From an uncultured Serinicoccus sp. (lineage in GTDB: Bacteria > Actinomycetota > Actinomycetes > Actinomycetales > Dermatophilaceae): 64,000 bases of DNA. Both the position numbers and the translations under genes were made by a program. The notes beneath the pieces were generated by a model. The model made no database searches. It worked only from the letters and a program-made list of their open reading frames with translations, and had not been told where the DNA came from. Positions 17,402 through 25,747 of the stretch are shown piece after piece; within the stretch, counting starts at the first letter, position 1; each line of letters begins with the position of its first letter. Location of the stretch: NCBI RefSeq assembly GCF_947500995.1, contig NZ_CANMUA010000006.1, forward strand, positions 186,001-250,000, given 5' to 3'.

Positions 17402-17447
17402 GTCCCCAGGGTAGGAACCTGCGGCCGGCGCGTCGCCCCGACCGCGC

Positions 17448-17660
17448 TCAGGCGCGCTCCACCTCGCTGCTCAGCTTGAGCACCGTGGTGCCGTCCTCCT
17501 GCTCGATGACGTAGGCGGGGTCGTCGTCGCTCCCCTTGCGCTTGATCGTGTTGCCCTTGCTCTGGCGCTCGACCGTCTCGTGGTGGACCTCGGTGACCTT
17601 GCCCTCGGCGTAGTCGTCGCCCCACTTCCAGCGGACCGTCGTGCCGGTGCGGATCGCCAT
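17448..17660 (-). CDS. DUF2945 family small protein
   Basis: 70 aa. The sequence has the GTxVRWxWGDDYAEGKVTEVH opening and the KGSDDDPAYVIEQEDGTTVLKL end typical of the DUF2945 (HVA1/Tudor-like) family, small hydrophilic beta-barrel proteins that are widespread in bacteria and often predicted to be stress- or desiccation-linked. ATG has AAGGAG upstream at good spacing. No operon partner is obvious, although the next gene upstream lies only 75 bases away on the same strand. Confidence 0.88.
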   Translation of the reverse strand: MAIRTGTTVRWKWGDDYAEGKVTEVHHETVERQSKGNTIKRKGSDDDPAYVIEQEDGTTVLKLSSEVERA

Positions 17661-17735
17661 ACCTGCTCCTTCTCCTGCGCGGATGACGCCGGCCGCCGCC
17701 CCGGGCGGGGGCGGCAGCCGGCGAGGTGGGTGTCC

Positions 17736-17960
17736 TCAGAGGACGGTCGTGGACTCCTCCAGCCTGAGCGCGACGCCGAGGGCGAAGAACGTGGGCGCCC
17801 ACTCGCCGACGAACAGCCCCCAGCGGTCGGCCTGGGCCTTGCTGTCATCCTTCTTGCCCCGCGAGAGGAAGTGGCTCGCGAAGGACAGCCCGATCGAGGC
17901 GAACCCGGCCGCGTAGCAGTGGTCGGACCGGAGCCCGTAGGACGAGAGTGTGGTGATCAT
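17736..17960 (-). CDS. Small protein of unknown function
   Basis: 74 aa with two weak hydrophobic stretches (about 18-32 and 53-66) and conserved-looking strings YGLRSDHCYAAGFASIG and WGLFVGEWAPTFFALG. I recall similar short proteins in actinobacteria but no function is known. ATG at 17960 has a strong GAGGAG site, supporting translation. It lies between the DUF2945 gene and a PH-like membrane protein, in a stretch of small envelope or stress proteins. Confidence 0.72.
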   Translation of the reverse strand: MITTLSSYGLRSDHCYAAGFASIGLSFASHFLSRGKKDDSKAQADRWGLFVGEWAPTFFALGVALRLEESTTVL

Positions 17961-18097
17961 GTGTCTCCTCGGTGTGTCAGGGGTCAGGGGCCTCGCGCAA
18001 CGCGCACGGGGGCACCGCCCCGGGGGCTGGGTCTTCCATCGTGGGTCACCGTGGCGAGGCGCGCAGGATGAACGGCCCCCGGTATGCCTGGTATGCC

Positions 18098-18490
18098 TCA
18101 GCGCCCCTTCAGCGCGCGCCGCACCTGCCGCACGTCGGTGATCGGCACCCCCGGGAGCTCCACGGCCTGGCCGGTCGTGAGCAGCGCGACGACACCACCC
18201 CGGCGGGGGTCCTCCTGGATGGTGCGGACGGCCTGCGCCGGCACCTGGGTGGCGCGCAGCCCGTTGTGCACGACCAGCCCCTTCCGGGACACCTCGGTGC
18301 TGCCACCGGTGCGCAGGTAGGCCAGCACGACGAGCACGAGCACCGCCAGCCGCACCACCAGCCCCAGCAGGTCCTCGCCCACGGACACCCCTCCCCCGGT
18401 GTAGCGGGCGATGGTGAAGCCCACGACCAGGACGAAGGCGAGCAGCAGCGCCCAGGACAGCGCCTTGGGGCGGTGGCGGGTCCAGGTCAT
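18098..18490 (-). CDS. Small membrane protein with PH-like domain
   Basis: 130 aa. Two transmembrane helices (about 12-30 and 42-60) and a short C-terminal domain with EVSRKGLVVHNGLRATQVPAQAV and GQAVELPGV. The order of elements and the ending in an arginine-rich helix match the proteins at 16967-17401 and 21294-21701, especially the ELPGV/KLPGV motif of the latter. Function unknown. The 3' end overlaps no other gene. Confidence 0.65.
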   Translation of the reverse strand: MTWTRHRPKALSWALLLAFVLVVGFTIARYTGGGVSVGEDLLGLVVRLAVLVLVVLAYLRTGGSTEVSRKGLVVHNGLRATQVPAQAVRTIQEDPRRGGVVALLTTGQAVELPGVPITDVRQVRRALKGR

Positions 18491-18541
18491 GCGGCACGTC
18501 CCATGGGCTCACCCTAGGCGCCGGGAGCACCGCAGGCGCGG

Positions 18542-18557
18542 CACCGGACGCGGGTCG
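18542..18557. repeat. Single copy of the 1-kb array motif
   Basis: CACCGGACGCGGGTCG matches the 22-bp-period array unit at 1054-1151 except for one missing T in the ACGCGTGG segment. It sits in a 121-base non-coding gap. Confidence 0.4.
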
Positions 18558-18611
18558 GCCGGGGTTGGCCAGGACGGAGGCGGACGCAGCGCCCCCGGCT
18601 CCTGCTGGACG

Positions 18612-19457
18612 TCAGACCGCCTCCACGAGGCGGACGACGGCGTCGACCAGGGGTGGACCGGTCATTGCCGGGTCGTTGTGACCGACGCCGGGGAGGACGA
18701 CCTCCTCGACGAGGGTCGGGGCTGCCGCGGCCACGCGGGCGCTCAGCTCGCTGGGCACGATGAAGTCCTCATCGGCGCGGACGACGGTGACGGGGACCGT
18801 CGTCTGCGAGACCCGGGAGAGCACGTCGAAGCGGTCCCGCAGCAGCGCACCGACCGGCAGGATCGGGTACTGCGCGCGGCCGACCTCGACCAGGTCGGTG
18901 AAGGGTGAGCGCAGCAGCATCGCGTGCGGGGGTCGCTCCTCCGCCAGCCGGGCCACCACCCCCGTGCCCAGGGACTCGCCCACGTAGACCACCCGGTCCG
19001 GCGGGAAGCCCTCCCGAGCCAGGAGGTCGGACATGGCGATCGCGTCCCTGGCCAGACCCTCCTCCGACGGGGTGCCCGGGTTGCCGCCGTAGCCCCGGTA
19101 GTCCATGAGCAGCACGGTGAACCCACGCTCGCTGAGCCGCCGGGCGAGGTCAGCCCCTCCCTCCCGGTTGCCCCCGTTGCCGTGGGCGAAGAGCACCGCG
19201 AGGTCGCGGTCCGCCGACGCCTCGGCCGGCACCAGCCAGGCCCCGAGCTCCAGCCCGTCGGAGGTCAGCGCGGTGACGTCGCGCGCCCCCGGCACCACCT
19301 CGGCGGCGGGCGGCACCGGCGAGCGGTCGGGGAAGTAGATGAAGTACCGCTGCAGACCCCACACCGCCACGAGCATCACCGCCACGACGGCGAGAAGGAC
19401 GACCCCCACGCGGACGAGCCGGCGGAGCAGTCTCCGGCGGCGGGAGGTCTGGGGCAT
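18612..19457 (-). CDS. Membrane-anchored alpha/beta hydrolase
   Basis: 281 aa. An N-terminal anchor (about 14-34) precedes an alpha/beta hydrolase domain resembling ABHD13/YfhR-type serine hydrolases: oxyanion FAHGNGGN, MDYRGYGGNPG, nucleophile elbow GESLG, acidic residue in VRADEDFIV and catalytic histidine in GVGHND. The active site likely faces the outside of the membrane. It stands as a single gene; substrate unknown (lipase, esterase or peptidase). Confidence 0.88.
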   Translation of the reverse strand: MPQTSRRRRLLRRLVRVGVVLLAVVAVMLVAVWGLQRYFIYFPDRSPVPPAAEVVPGARDVTALTSDGLELGAWLVPAEASADRDLAVLFAHGNGGNREGGADLARRLSERGFTVLLMDYRGYGGNPGTPSEEGLARDAIAMSDLLAREGFPPDRVVYVGESLGTGVVARLAEERPPHAMLLRSPFTDLVEVGRAQYPILPVGALLRDRFDVLSRVSQTTVPVTVVRADEDFIVPSELSARVAAAAPTLVEEVVLPGVGHNDPAMTGPPLVDAVVRLVEAV

Positions 19458-19506
19458 GTGCCCATGATCGCCTGCGGGCGTCGCGGGTCCAGGCGCGGGC
19501 CTGCCC

Positions 19507-20499
19507 TCACTCGCCGTCGAGCCGTTGCGAGCCCCCCACCACCAGCGTCAGCTCGACGTCGACACCGGCCAGCCGGGCCGCGTCCAGCGCCTCCCGCAGC
19601 TGCTCCGGGCCGGGGCGCGGCGGGTCGCCGATGACCACGATCTGCAGCGTCGAGCCCTGCAGGGAGATCTGCGAGACCCGCCACCCGGACTCCTGCGCCC
19701 AGGCGTCGGCCACCGGCTGCGCGGCGATGATGAGGCGCTGCTCCTGGATGACGGTCCAGGAGCCGATGCCCAGGGGGACCGCGACGAGGACGAGCGAGAC
19801 GGCCACCGCGACCAGCGAACGCGGCCCGAGCCGTTCGACGGCGACGCCGGCCTCCATGGCCGCCTGGCGCACCCCCGCCAGGAGCATCACCAGCGTGCCC
19901 GTCGCGATGATCGCCGCGACGTTGGTGCCGAAGAGGAGGAGCGCCCCGACGGCCTCGTCGGGCGCCCCGGACTCCAGCGTCAGCCCGACCACGGCCAGCG
20001 GCGGGACCAGGGAGATGGCGATGGCGACGCCGGGCAGGGTGTCCGAGACGTCGGACCGCACGAGCGCGAAGGCCCCGACCATGCCCGTGGCGACCGCGGC
20101 GAGCAGGTCGATGAGGCGGGGGCTGACCCGCCCGGACACCTGGCTGTTGGTCGCGGCCACGACATCGGTGAGGACGACCAGGCCCACGAGGTAGCCGATG
20201 ACGACGACCGCCAGGGAGGCCCCGATGACGGTCAGGACGTTGACCACGAGCTGCCGGCGGTCGGCCAGCACGACCGCGACCGCCGTCCCCAGGATCGGGG
20301 TCATGAGCGGCGCGACGATCATGGCGCCGATGACGGTCGCGGTCGAGTCGGCGACCACCCCCGCCGAGGCGATGACCCCGGCCAGCACGAGCAGCACCCA
20401 GAAGGCCGTGAGGTTGCGGAAGCGGTCCCCCAGGGTCAGGAAGAGCCGTCCGGTGATGCGGTCGATGTCCTCGGTCGTGACGGCCAGCGCCTGTCTCAT
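19507..20499 (-). CDS. DUF389 family membrane protein
   Basis: 330 aa. About seven hydrophobic helices follow a short cytosolic start; TATVIGAMIVAPLMTPILG, ATGMVGAFALVRSDVSDTLPGVAIAISLVPPLAVVG and LLLFGTNVAAIIATG are hallmark strings of the DUF389 family, integral membrane proteins of unknown function. The C-terminal 70 residues are a soluble tail. Start ATG 20499 was preferred over an upstream extension because the family begins near MRQALAVTTEDIDR. Monocistronic. Confidence 0.88.
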   Translation of the reverse strand: MRQALAVTTEDIDRITGRLFLTLGDRFRNLTAFWVLLVLAGVIASAGVVADSTATVIGAMIVAPLMTPILGTAVAVVLADRRQLVVNVLTVIGASLAVVVIGYLVGLVVLTDVVAATNSQVSGRVSPRLIDLLAAVATGMVGAFALVRSDVSDTLPGVAIAISLVPPLAVVGLTLESGAPDEAVGALLLFGTNVAAIIATGTLVMLLAGVRQAAMEAGVAVERLGPRSLVAVAVSLVLVAVPLGIGSWTVIQEQRLIIAAQPVADAWAQESGWRVSQISLQGSTLQIVVIGDPPRPGPEQLREALDAARLAGVDVELTLVVGGSQRLDGE

Positions 20500-20552
20500 G
20501 GCGGAAGTGTGGCCCGGCCCGACCCTCGCGTCCACCGCAGCGCGGCAGCCCA

Positions 20553-20607
20553 CCGTGCGCGGTCATGGCCCGTGGAGGGCCACCACCGCGCACAGCCAAT
20601 CGACCGG
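20553..20607. repeat. Palindromic intergenic repeat, copy A
   Basis: Arms GTGCGCGGT (20555-20563) and ACCGCGCAC (20585-20593) pair perfectly, with an inner stem GGCCC/GGGCC and loop GTGGA. A second copy at 21719-21770 shares most positions including the 3' tail CGACCGG, and its outer arm pair changes in a compensating way. No T-tract. Lies between the DUF389 start and the next gene. Confidence 0.75.
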
Positions 20608-20635
20608 CACACCTGGGCTGGTCTAGACGCTCTGC

Positions 20636-20992
20636 TCAGTAGAGTCCCTGCATCCCGTTGCGGACCAGCTGGACCACGAGGAAGGCCGCCACCAGAAGGA
20701 CCGCCGCGGCAGCCACGCGTCGCGGCAGCGCAGCGCCGGAGCCGCCTGCGGCCTCGACCGACCGGGCCCAGCGCCAGCAGACCGCTGCAGGCACGGCGGT
20801 CAGCACCAGCACCACCACAGCCCCCAGCAGGTCGGAGGTCAGCGAACGCTGCGACCCGGTGAGGTCAGGGGCGACCCAACCCTCCAGCGCGTAGGCGATG
20901 ACCAGCCCTGCTGCGACGAAGACGGGGGTGAGGGCGACGGCCACCCACGCCCCGACGAGTCGCGACCGTGGCGACTCCGGTGTGGTGCTCAT
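20636..20992 (-). CDS. Small membrane protein of unknown function
   Basis: 118 aa with three predicted transmembrane helices (about 13-34, 53-72 and 90-110) and no soluble domain. Not recognised. ATG at 20992 is preceded by GGAGG about 6 bases upstream, so the start is good. A possible minus-strand -10 (TAGGGT) lies about 130 bases upstream. Neighbours are an unrelated DUF389 gene and a PH-like protein. Confidence 0.6.
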   Translation of the reverse strand: MSTTPESPRSRLVGAWVAVALTPVFVAAGLVIAYALEGWVAPDLTGSQRSLTSDLLGAVVVLVLTAVPAAVCWRWARSVEAAGGSGAALPRRVAAAAVLLVAAFLVVQLVRNGMQGLY

Positions 20993-21293
20993 CTCGGACG
21001 ACCTCCTCGGAGGAGCGCTGACCCTGGAACGGCAGGGACCCGTGCGAGCGTCGTCACTCCCGCGACCGTGCGGTGCCGACGAGGACCAGTCCGGCCGCCA
21101 CCCGCCCAGGGTGGCAGCACCCTAGCAGCACAGGCGACGGCAGCGGGAGCTTTCGGGCCGCCCTCTCACCCGTCGACTGGGCCGGTGGTCCCAACCCCCA
21201 GGGGTGACTCGTCGGTGCGACCGCTGCGGACACGCATGGCGCGTCCTCCCACGTCGAGAGCGCGGCCCTTCGGGGATCGGGAGGCTGCCTCGG
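20993..21293. other. 301-base gap without a convincing gene
   Basis: No reading frame here has a plausible start, codon pattern or family motif. The only signal is a minus-strand TAGGGT at about 21119-21124 that could be a -10 for the gene starting at 20992. I see no repeat or strong hairpin. Confidence 0.5.
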
Positions 21294-21701
21294 TCAGCGG
21301 TCACCGCGACGGATGCGGTCGAGGAGGTCGAGGTCCTCGCCCCTCACCCCGGGCAGCTTCACCGTCCTCCCGTCCCGCTGCCTGACCCTGGTCGGGCCCT
21401 GGTCACGATCAGCGGCGGACTGGGTCGCCGCCACGTCGTTCCATGGTATGCGGCGCTCCCGCAGCTGACGGACCACGAGCCCGTCAGCGTCGGCCATCGT
21501 CCGGCCCCGGGCATCGACGAGGCCGAGGAAGGCGAACACGACATTGCCGACGGCCCCCACCCGGGTGCCCCACAGGACGTCCGGCACGACGACGACAGCG
21601 GTCAGGAAAGCGACGGTGATGACGAGGTACGCCCACCAGAAGCGGGCCCGCCGTCGGCTGTGCTGGCGCCATACCTCACCGTTCTCGCCCGCGTGGTCCA
21701 T
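21294..21701 (-). CDS. Small membrane protein with PH-like domain
   Basis: 135 aa. Two helices (about 22-40 and 46-62) and a soluble C-terminus containing DADGLVVRQLRERRIPWNDV and DGRTVKLPGVRGEDL. This is the third member of the two-helix, PH-like set in this window (with 16967-17401 and 18098-18490). The strand pattern ends in a charged helix LLDRIRRGDR. Function unknown. A palindromic repeat lies just upstream of the start. Confidence 0.65.
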   Translation of the reverse strand: MDHAGENGEVWRQHSRRRARFWWAYLVITVAFLTAVVVVPDVLWGTRVGAVGNVVFAFLGLVDARGRTMADADGLVVRQLRERRIPWNDVAATQSAADRDQGPTRVRQRDGRTVKLPGVRGEDLDLLDRIRRGDR

Positions 21702-21718
21702 CCGGCCTCCCCGTGCGT

Positions 21719-21770
21719 CCGTGTGCGGTCATAGCCCCGGGAGGGCCACGATGGCACACAACCCGACCGG
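21719..21770. repeat. Palindromic intergenic repeat, copy B
   Basis: Homolog of the element at 20553-20607. Arms GTGTGC (21721-21726) and GCACAC (21754-21759) pair perfectly; relative to copy A one C-G pair has become T-A on both sides. The internal GGTCAT, GAGGGCCAC and the tail CGACCGG are shared. Lies between two minus-strand genes. Confidence 0.75.
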
Positions 21771-21798
21771 ACCAGCGCCGCCCGAGCCGCCCCGCGGC

Positions 21799-22305
21799 TC
21801 AACCGAAGGCGCCCCGGGTGAGCCGCCGGTGCGCGGCGACGACGTCGTCCTGCTGGCGCCGGGCACGCTCCTCGAGGTCCCGGAACCGCCTGGGGTCCAG
21901 CCCGAGGGCATCGGCGTGCACGGTCAGCGACCTCCACAGCCCGGACTTGCCGCTGATGCCCGCGTGGACCACCTCGAGCTCGAGGAGCGGGGTCAGCGGG
22001 GAGCGCCGTCGCACGCGTCCGTTGAGCTTGAGCCGACCGACCAGCTCGCCGCTGCGGGCCAGCAGCAGCTTGGCGGGACTGGGCCGCAGACCGAGCGACC
22101 GGATCACGTCCACCAGGGTCTGGCGGTCGTCGGTGACCTCCTGCAGCAGCTGGGCGACCTCGGCGGCCACCGTGAGGTCCTGGTAGCTGTCGCGCATCAT
22201 CGTCAACCGGCGCACCATGCCGGTGGCCCCGGTCAGGTGGTCCTCCAGGTAGATCCGCAGCAGGGCGCGCTCCGGCAGGTCGGGGGACTCGGTATCGGCA
22301 TCCAC
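21799..22305 (-). CDS. Helical protein of unknown function
   Basis: 168 aa, soluble, almost wholly alpha-helical, with a four-helix-bundle rhythm in the first 70 residues (ALLRIYLEDHLTGATGMVRRLTMM, LTVAAEVAQLLQEVTDDRQTL) and a second half (SLGLRPSPAKLLLARSGELVGRLK, ARRQQDDVVAAHRR). It resembles ferritin-like or DUF-type bundles seen in actinobacteria, but lacks a clear di-iron ExxH pair. GTG start at 22305. Unknown function. Confidence 0.65.
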   Translation of the reverse strand: MDADTESPDLPERALLRIYLEDHLTGATGMVRRLTMMRDSYQDLTVAAEVAQLLQEVTDDRQTLVDVIRSLGLRPSPAKLLLARSGELVGRLKLNGRVRRRSPLTPLLELEVVHAGISGKSGLWRSLTVHADALGLDPRRFRDLEERARRQQDDVVAAHRRLTRGAFG

Positions 22306-22429
22306 CTCTCGAGCGTAGGCAGCGGACGCCGCACGGCAACCTGAGAAGCCACCCGCACGGCCTGCCCCTCCAGGCCGCAGCCGGCTCCTCTAGCGTGGAG
22401 GGCCCGACGGCCGACGAGAGGGCATCCGC

Positions 22430-23830
22430 GTGGAGCACGTCATCATCCGCGACACCGCCGCCGTCACGGTCGACCCCGCCATCGGTGTCCTGCGTCGCGC
22501 CGACATCCTGGTCTCGTACGGGGTCATCGTCGCGATCGGCCCCGATCTGGCACCGCCGCCGGACTGCACCGAGATCGACGGGACCGGCCGCATCGCCATC
22601 CCCGGGTTGATCAACGCCCACACCCACCTGTGGCAGACGGCGGTCCGAGGGATGGGCCTCGACTGGTCCGGCACCGAGTTCCACCTGCACATGCAGACCC
22701 ACTTCGTCCCGGCGCTCACGCCGGACGACCTCCGCACCGCCGAGCTCGTGGGCGCCCTCAACCTGCTGGACTCGGGGACGACCTCCGTGCTCGAGTGGTG
22801 CCACGGCGCACGCGCCCTCGAGCACAGCCTCGCCGCGGTGGACGGCCTCCGAGGGGCGGGCATCCGGGGGGTGTTCGCGCACGGCACGGTCAAGACCTTG
22901 CCCGCGCCCGGGCAGCAGCACTACTCGACCCTCCCGCACGACCCCCACGTGGCGGCCGCGGTCCGCGAGCACCTCGACGGCGACGACCTGCTCCGGATGG
23001 CCCTCGGCGTCCTGGGCCCGGACTACGCCGGGATCGAGGTCAACCGCGCCGACTTCACGCTGGCGGCCGACCTCGACGTCATGACCACCGCCCACGCCCA
23101 CGCCCCCGGCGAGACCGACGGGGCATACCAGCGACTGGCGCAGGAGGGACTGCTGCGCACCCCGCACAACCTCGTCCACGGCACCGGCTTCGACGACACC
23201 CAGCTGCGCGCCGTCCTCGAGCACGGCGGGTCGGTGACGGCCACCAGCATGACCGAGATCAACGGTGGGCCACCAGAGCCCGTCGTCGGCCGGGTCCTCG
23301 ACCTGGGCGGACGTCCGTCCATCGGCACCGACTCCGAGGCCACCACCGCGACGGACATGTTCGCCGCGATGCGCGAGTCGCTCGTCATCCAGCGCCTCTT
23401 CGACGCGCTCGCGCACGAGCACGGCACCCGCCCCCGACCCGACCGCCCCCGGCTGGACGCCGACCGATCCGCCCGCCACGAGCCCACCAGCGCCGACGCG
23501 CTGCGGTGGGCCACGCTGGACAACGCCCGCGCCCTCGGCATCGAGCACCTCGTCGGGTCCCTCACCCCCGGCAAGCAGGCCGACATCGTCCTCGTCCGCA
23601 GCGACGACCTCAACACCGCACCAGGACTCAACCCCACCGACACCGTCGTCGCGCTCGCCCACCCCGGGAACGTCGACACCGTCCTGCTCGGCGGGAAGGT
23701 GCTCAAGCACGACGGACGACTCGTCTCCCACACGCCGGGGCAGGTGCACGAAGCCATGGCCGCGCTGCGCGCCACCGGTGAACGCCTGCTCGCCGAGCTG
23801 GACCTGGAAGAGCTCAGGTCCGTCGGGTGA
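22430..23830 (+). CDS. Amidohydrolase of the chlorohydrolase/deaminase group
   Basis: 466 aa, metal-dependent hydrolase of the TrzN/AtzB/SsnA/cytosine-deaminase-like amidohydrolase group. Metal ligands appear as NAHTHLWQT (HxH), TTAHAHAPGETD, the VHGTGFDD histidine and GTDSEATTATD (Asp). Substrates in this group are nucleobases, guanine-like heterocycles or s-triazines. GTG start at 22430; TAGCGT at 22391-22396 is a possible -10. Its end overlaps the convergent EamA gene by 17 bp, and the LysR gene beyond suggests the three form an uptake, conversion and control unit. Confidence 0.85.
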   Translation: MEHVIIRDTAAVTVDPAIGVLRRADILVSYGVIVAIGPDLAPPPDCTEIDGTGRIAIPGLINAHTHLWQTAVRGMGLDWSGTEFHLHMQTHFVPALTPDDLRTAELVGALNLLDSGTTSVLEWCHGARALEHSLAAVDGLRGAGIRGVFAHGTVKTLPAPGQQHYSTLPHDPHVAAAVREHLDGDDLLRMALGVLGPDYAGIEVNRADFTLAADLDVMTTAHAHAPGETDGAYQRLAQEGLLRTPHNLVHGTGFDDTQLRAVLEHGGSVTATSMTEINGGPPEPVVGRVLDLGGRPSIGTDSEATTATDMFAAMRESLVIQRLFDALAHEHGTRPRPDRPRLDADRSARHEPTSADALRWATLDNARALGIEHLVGSLTPGKQADIVLVRSDDLNTAPGLNPTDTVVALAHPGNVDTVLLGGKVLKHDGRLVSHTPGQVHEAMAALRATGERLLAELDLEELRSVG

Positions 23831-24734
23831 GCCGTCCGTGGCTGACGAGGACGGCGAGCACGACCACGACGCCGCCCAGGATCTCGTTCCACTGGATGCG
23901 CTCCTGCAGGAACACCACCCCGAGGATGACCCCGACCACGGGGGTCAGGTAGGTCACGGTCGAGGCGACGGTCGCCCCCCAGGTGGTGATGACGTTGGTG
24001 TACCAGATGTACGCGAGCCCGGTGCCGACCGCGCCCAGCAGCACGATGCTGACGACGACCGACGGCGACAGGGTGACCGGCTCCCACCCGATGAAGGGGG
24101 TGAGGACGGCGATGGTGACGGCACCCGCACCCACCTGGCTGGCGGCGATGGTGGTCGCGTCGAAGGCGTGCGAGCGGAAGAACCGGCGGGTATACGTGAA
24201 CCCGAGCCCGTAGCACGTCGTCGCCGCCAGGCAGGCCAGCTGGGCCAGGACGTCGGCCTCCTGGATCTCCCCCAGGAAGCGCCACGGGCCCAGCACGACG
24301 ACGATGCCTCCGGCGGCGATGAGCATCGCCGCGGTCTTCAACCGGGTCAGCCGCTCGTCGGGAAGGACCGCCAGGGCGATGACCATCGTGGCGATGGGTG
24401 TGGTGGCGTTGAAGATGCTCGACAGTCCCGAGGGAAGGTGCAGGGCCGCCCAGGAGAAGAGCAGGAACGGCGCCACATACATCAGCACGCCGATCGCGAA
24501 GGGGTGCGACCACGTCCGCAGACCGGTCGGCCACCGACGACGGGTGAGGGTCATGAGCAGCGCGAGCAGCAGCGCCCCTCCGGCCAACCGCCCGAGGACC
24601 ACCTGCGCCGGTGACATCCCGCCGACAGCGATCTTGATGAAGAGGAAGCTCGCTCCCCAGACGGCTGCCACGGCGAGGTACTGCACCCCGACCGACGCCA
24701 CGGTCCTCGATGCTGGTGCGGTGTTGACTGCCAT
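23814..24734 (-). CDS. EamA/DMT family transporter
   Basis: 306 aa, ten predicted transmembrane helices in two EamA repeats (AVWGASFLFIKIAVGGMSP in the first, TYLTPVVGVILGVVFLQERI in the second), a typical drug/metabolite or metabolite exporter. ATG 24734 starts directly before the first helix; longer starts run into the LysR control region. Divergent from the LysR gene with about 100 bases between, a classic LysR-target arrangement. Confidence 0.9.
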   Translation of the reverse strand: MAVNTAPASRTVASVGVQYLAVAAVWGASFLFIKIAVGGMSPAQVVLGRLAGGALLLALLMTLTRRRWPTGLRTWSHPFAIGVLMYVAPFLLFSWAALHLPSGLSSIFNATTPIATMVIALAVLPDERLTRLKTAAMLIAAGGIVVVLGPWRFLGEIQEADVLAQLACLAATTCYGLGFTYTRRFFRSHAFDATTIAASQVGAGAVTIAVLTPFIGWEPVTLSPSVVVSIVLLGAVGTGLAYIWYTNVITTWGATVASTVTYLTPVVGVILGVVFLQERIQWNEILGGVVVVLAVLVSHGRLTRRT

Positions 24735-24781
24735 GCTCGCTCCTGGTCCCAAACGATCTCTGACCTGTCGAGCGTCTCTGG

Positions 24782-24823
24782 ATGTGCCACCATGAGTCCA
24801 ATGCATCTGGACCATTCGCACAT
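24782..24823. promoter_or_regulatory. Candidate LysR operator in the divergent region
   Basis: A nested dyad: GTCCA (24796-24800) and TGGAC (24808-24812) around a 7-base centre, and an outer ATGTGC (24782-24787) and GCACAT (24818-24823). It lies between the EamA gene and the LysR gene, 12 bases before the latter's start. Confidence 0.5.
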
Positions 24824-24834
24824 GAAGGATTCTC

Positions 24835-25710
24835 ATGAGCATCACGCTGAAGCAGCTCACCGTGCTGGTGGCGGTGGTCGAGCACGAGGGGTTCGGTGCC
24901 GCCGCCAGCGCGCTGGGCGTCGACCAGTCCTCGGTCTCGCACAGCATCGCTGCCCTGGAGAAGGTGGCGGGCGCATCCCTAGTGACCCGCGCGAGCCCGC
25001 TGCGCCCGACCGAGCTGGGTCGAGCCCTGCTCCCTCACGCCCGGACGGCGGTCGCCTCCACGCGAGCCATCGAGTCCCTCGTGAGCGCCCACCAGCAGCA
25101 GCCCCCCACCGGCACGGTCCGCGTCGCCGCGTCCCCGACGGTGTCACACCGGATGCTGCCCCGGATGCTCAAGCAGTGGACCGCCGCCCTGCCCGGCGTG
25201 GAGGTTCGGCTCTTCGAGGGTGACGACGACGAGCTCGACGAGTGTCTGAGCAGCGGCGTGGTGGACTGCGCCATCCTCATCGATCCCACCACCACGCCAC
25301 CCGGGGCTCTCGAGCTGCTGCGGGAGCGCTTCTGCGCCGTGGTCCGCACCGACCACCCGTTCAGCGGGCTCGAGGAGGTCGGGCTCCCCGACCTCCTCGA
25401 CGACCCGCTGCTCGTGTCCGCCGGCGGGTGCGAGCCGCAGATCAGGGACCTGCACACCCGGTGCGGGGTGCGCTACGAACCCGCGCAGCGGGTGCGCGAG
25501 ATCTCGACCTTGCTCAGCATGGTGGAGAACGACATCGGCGTGGCGATCATGCCGTCGCTGGCCACGACGCTGCTACCCGACACCCTCACCATGGTGGACC
25601 TCACGCCGGAGTTGCACCGGCGACTCGTCCTCACCGGCCCGCTCGACCGACCGTGGCACCCGCAGGTCGCCAACCTGGTCAGCGTTGCCGCGGCCGAGCA
25701 GGGCGGATGA
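24835..25710 (+). CDS. LysR family transcriptional regulator
   Basis: 291 aa. N-terminal winged helix-turn-helix (MSITLKQLTVLVAVVEHEGFGAAASALGVDQSSVSHSIAALE) and a C-terminal inducer-binding domain of the periplasmic-binding type (SPTVSHRMLPRMLKQW, DCAILIDP). Divergent from the EamA transporter and near the amidohydrolase, which it probably controls in response to a small molecule; the nested dyad just upstream is a likely site. ATG 24835 is in the usual position. Confidence 0.92.
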   Translation: MSITLKQLTVLVAVVEHEGFGAAASALGVDQSSVSHSIAALEKVAGASLVTRASPLRPTELGRALLPHARTAVASTRAIESLVSAHQQQPPTGTVRVAASPTVSHRMLPRMLKQWTAALPGVEVRLFEGDDDELDECLSSGVVDCAILIDPTTTPPGALELLRERFCAVVRTDHPFSGLEEVGLPDLLDDPLLVSAGGCEPQIRDLHTRCGVRYEPAQRVREISTLLSMVENDIGVAIMPSLATTLLPDTLTMVDLTPELHRRLVLTGPLDRPWHPQVANLVSVAAAEQGG

Positions 25711-25747
25711 GCGCTAGGTTGAGGCGGCAGGTGGCCGAGGAGGACGG

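Noticed and set aside
20555-20593. Rho-independent terminator
   Set aside because: Strong stem but no T-tract, and a homologous copy with compensatory changes points to a repeat element instead.
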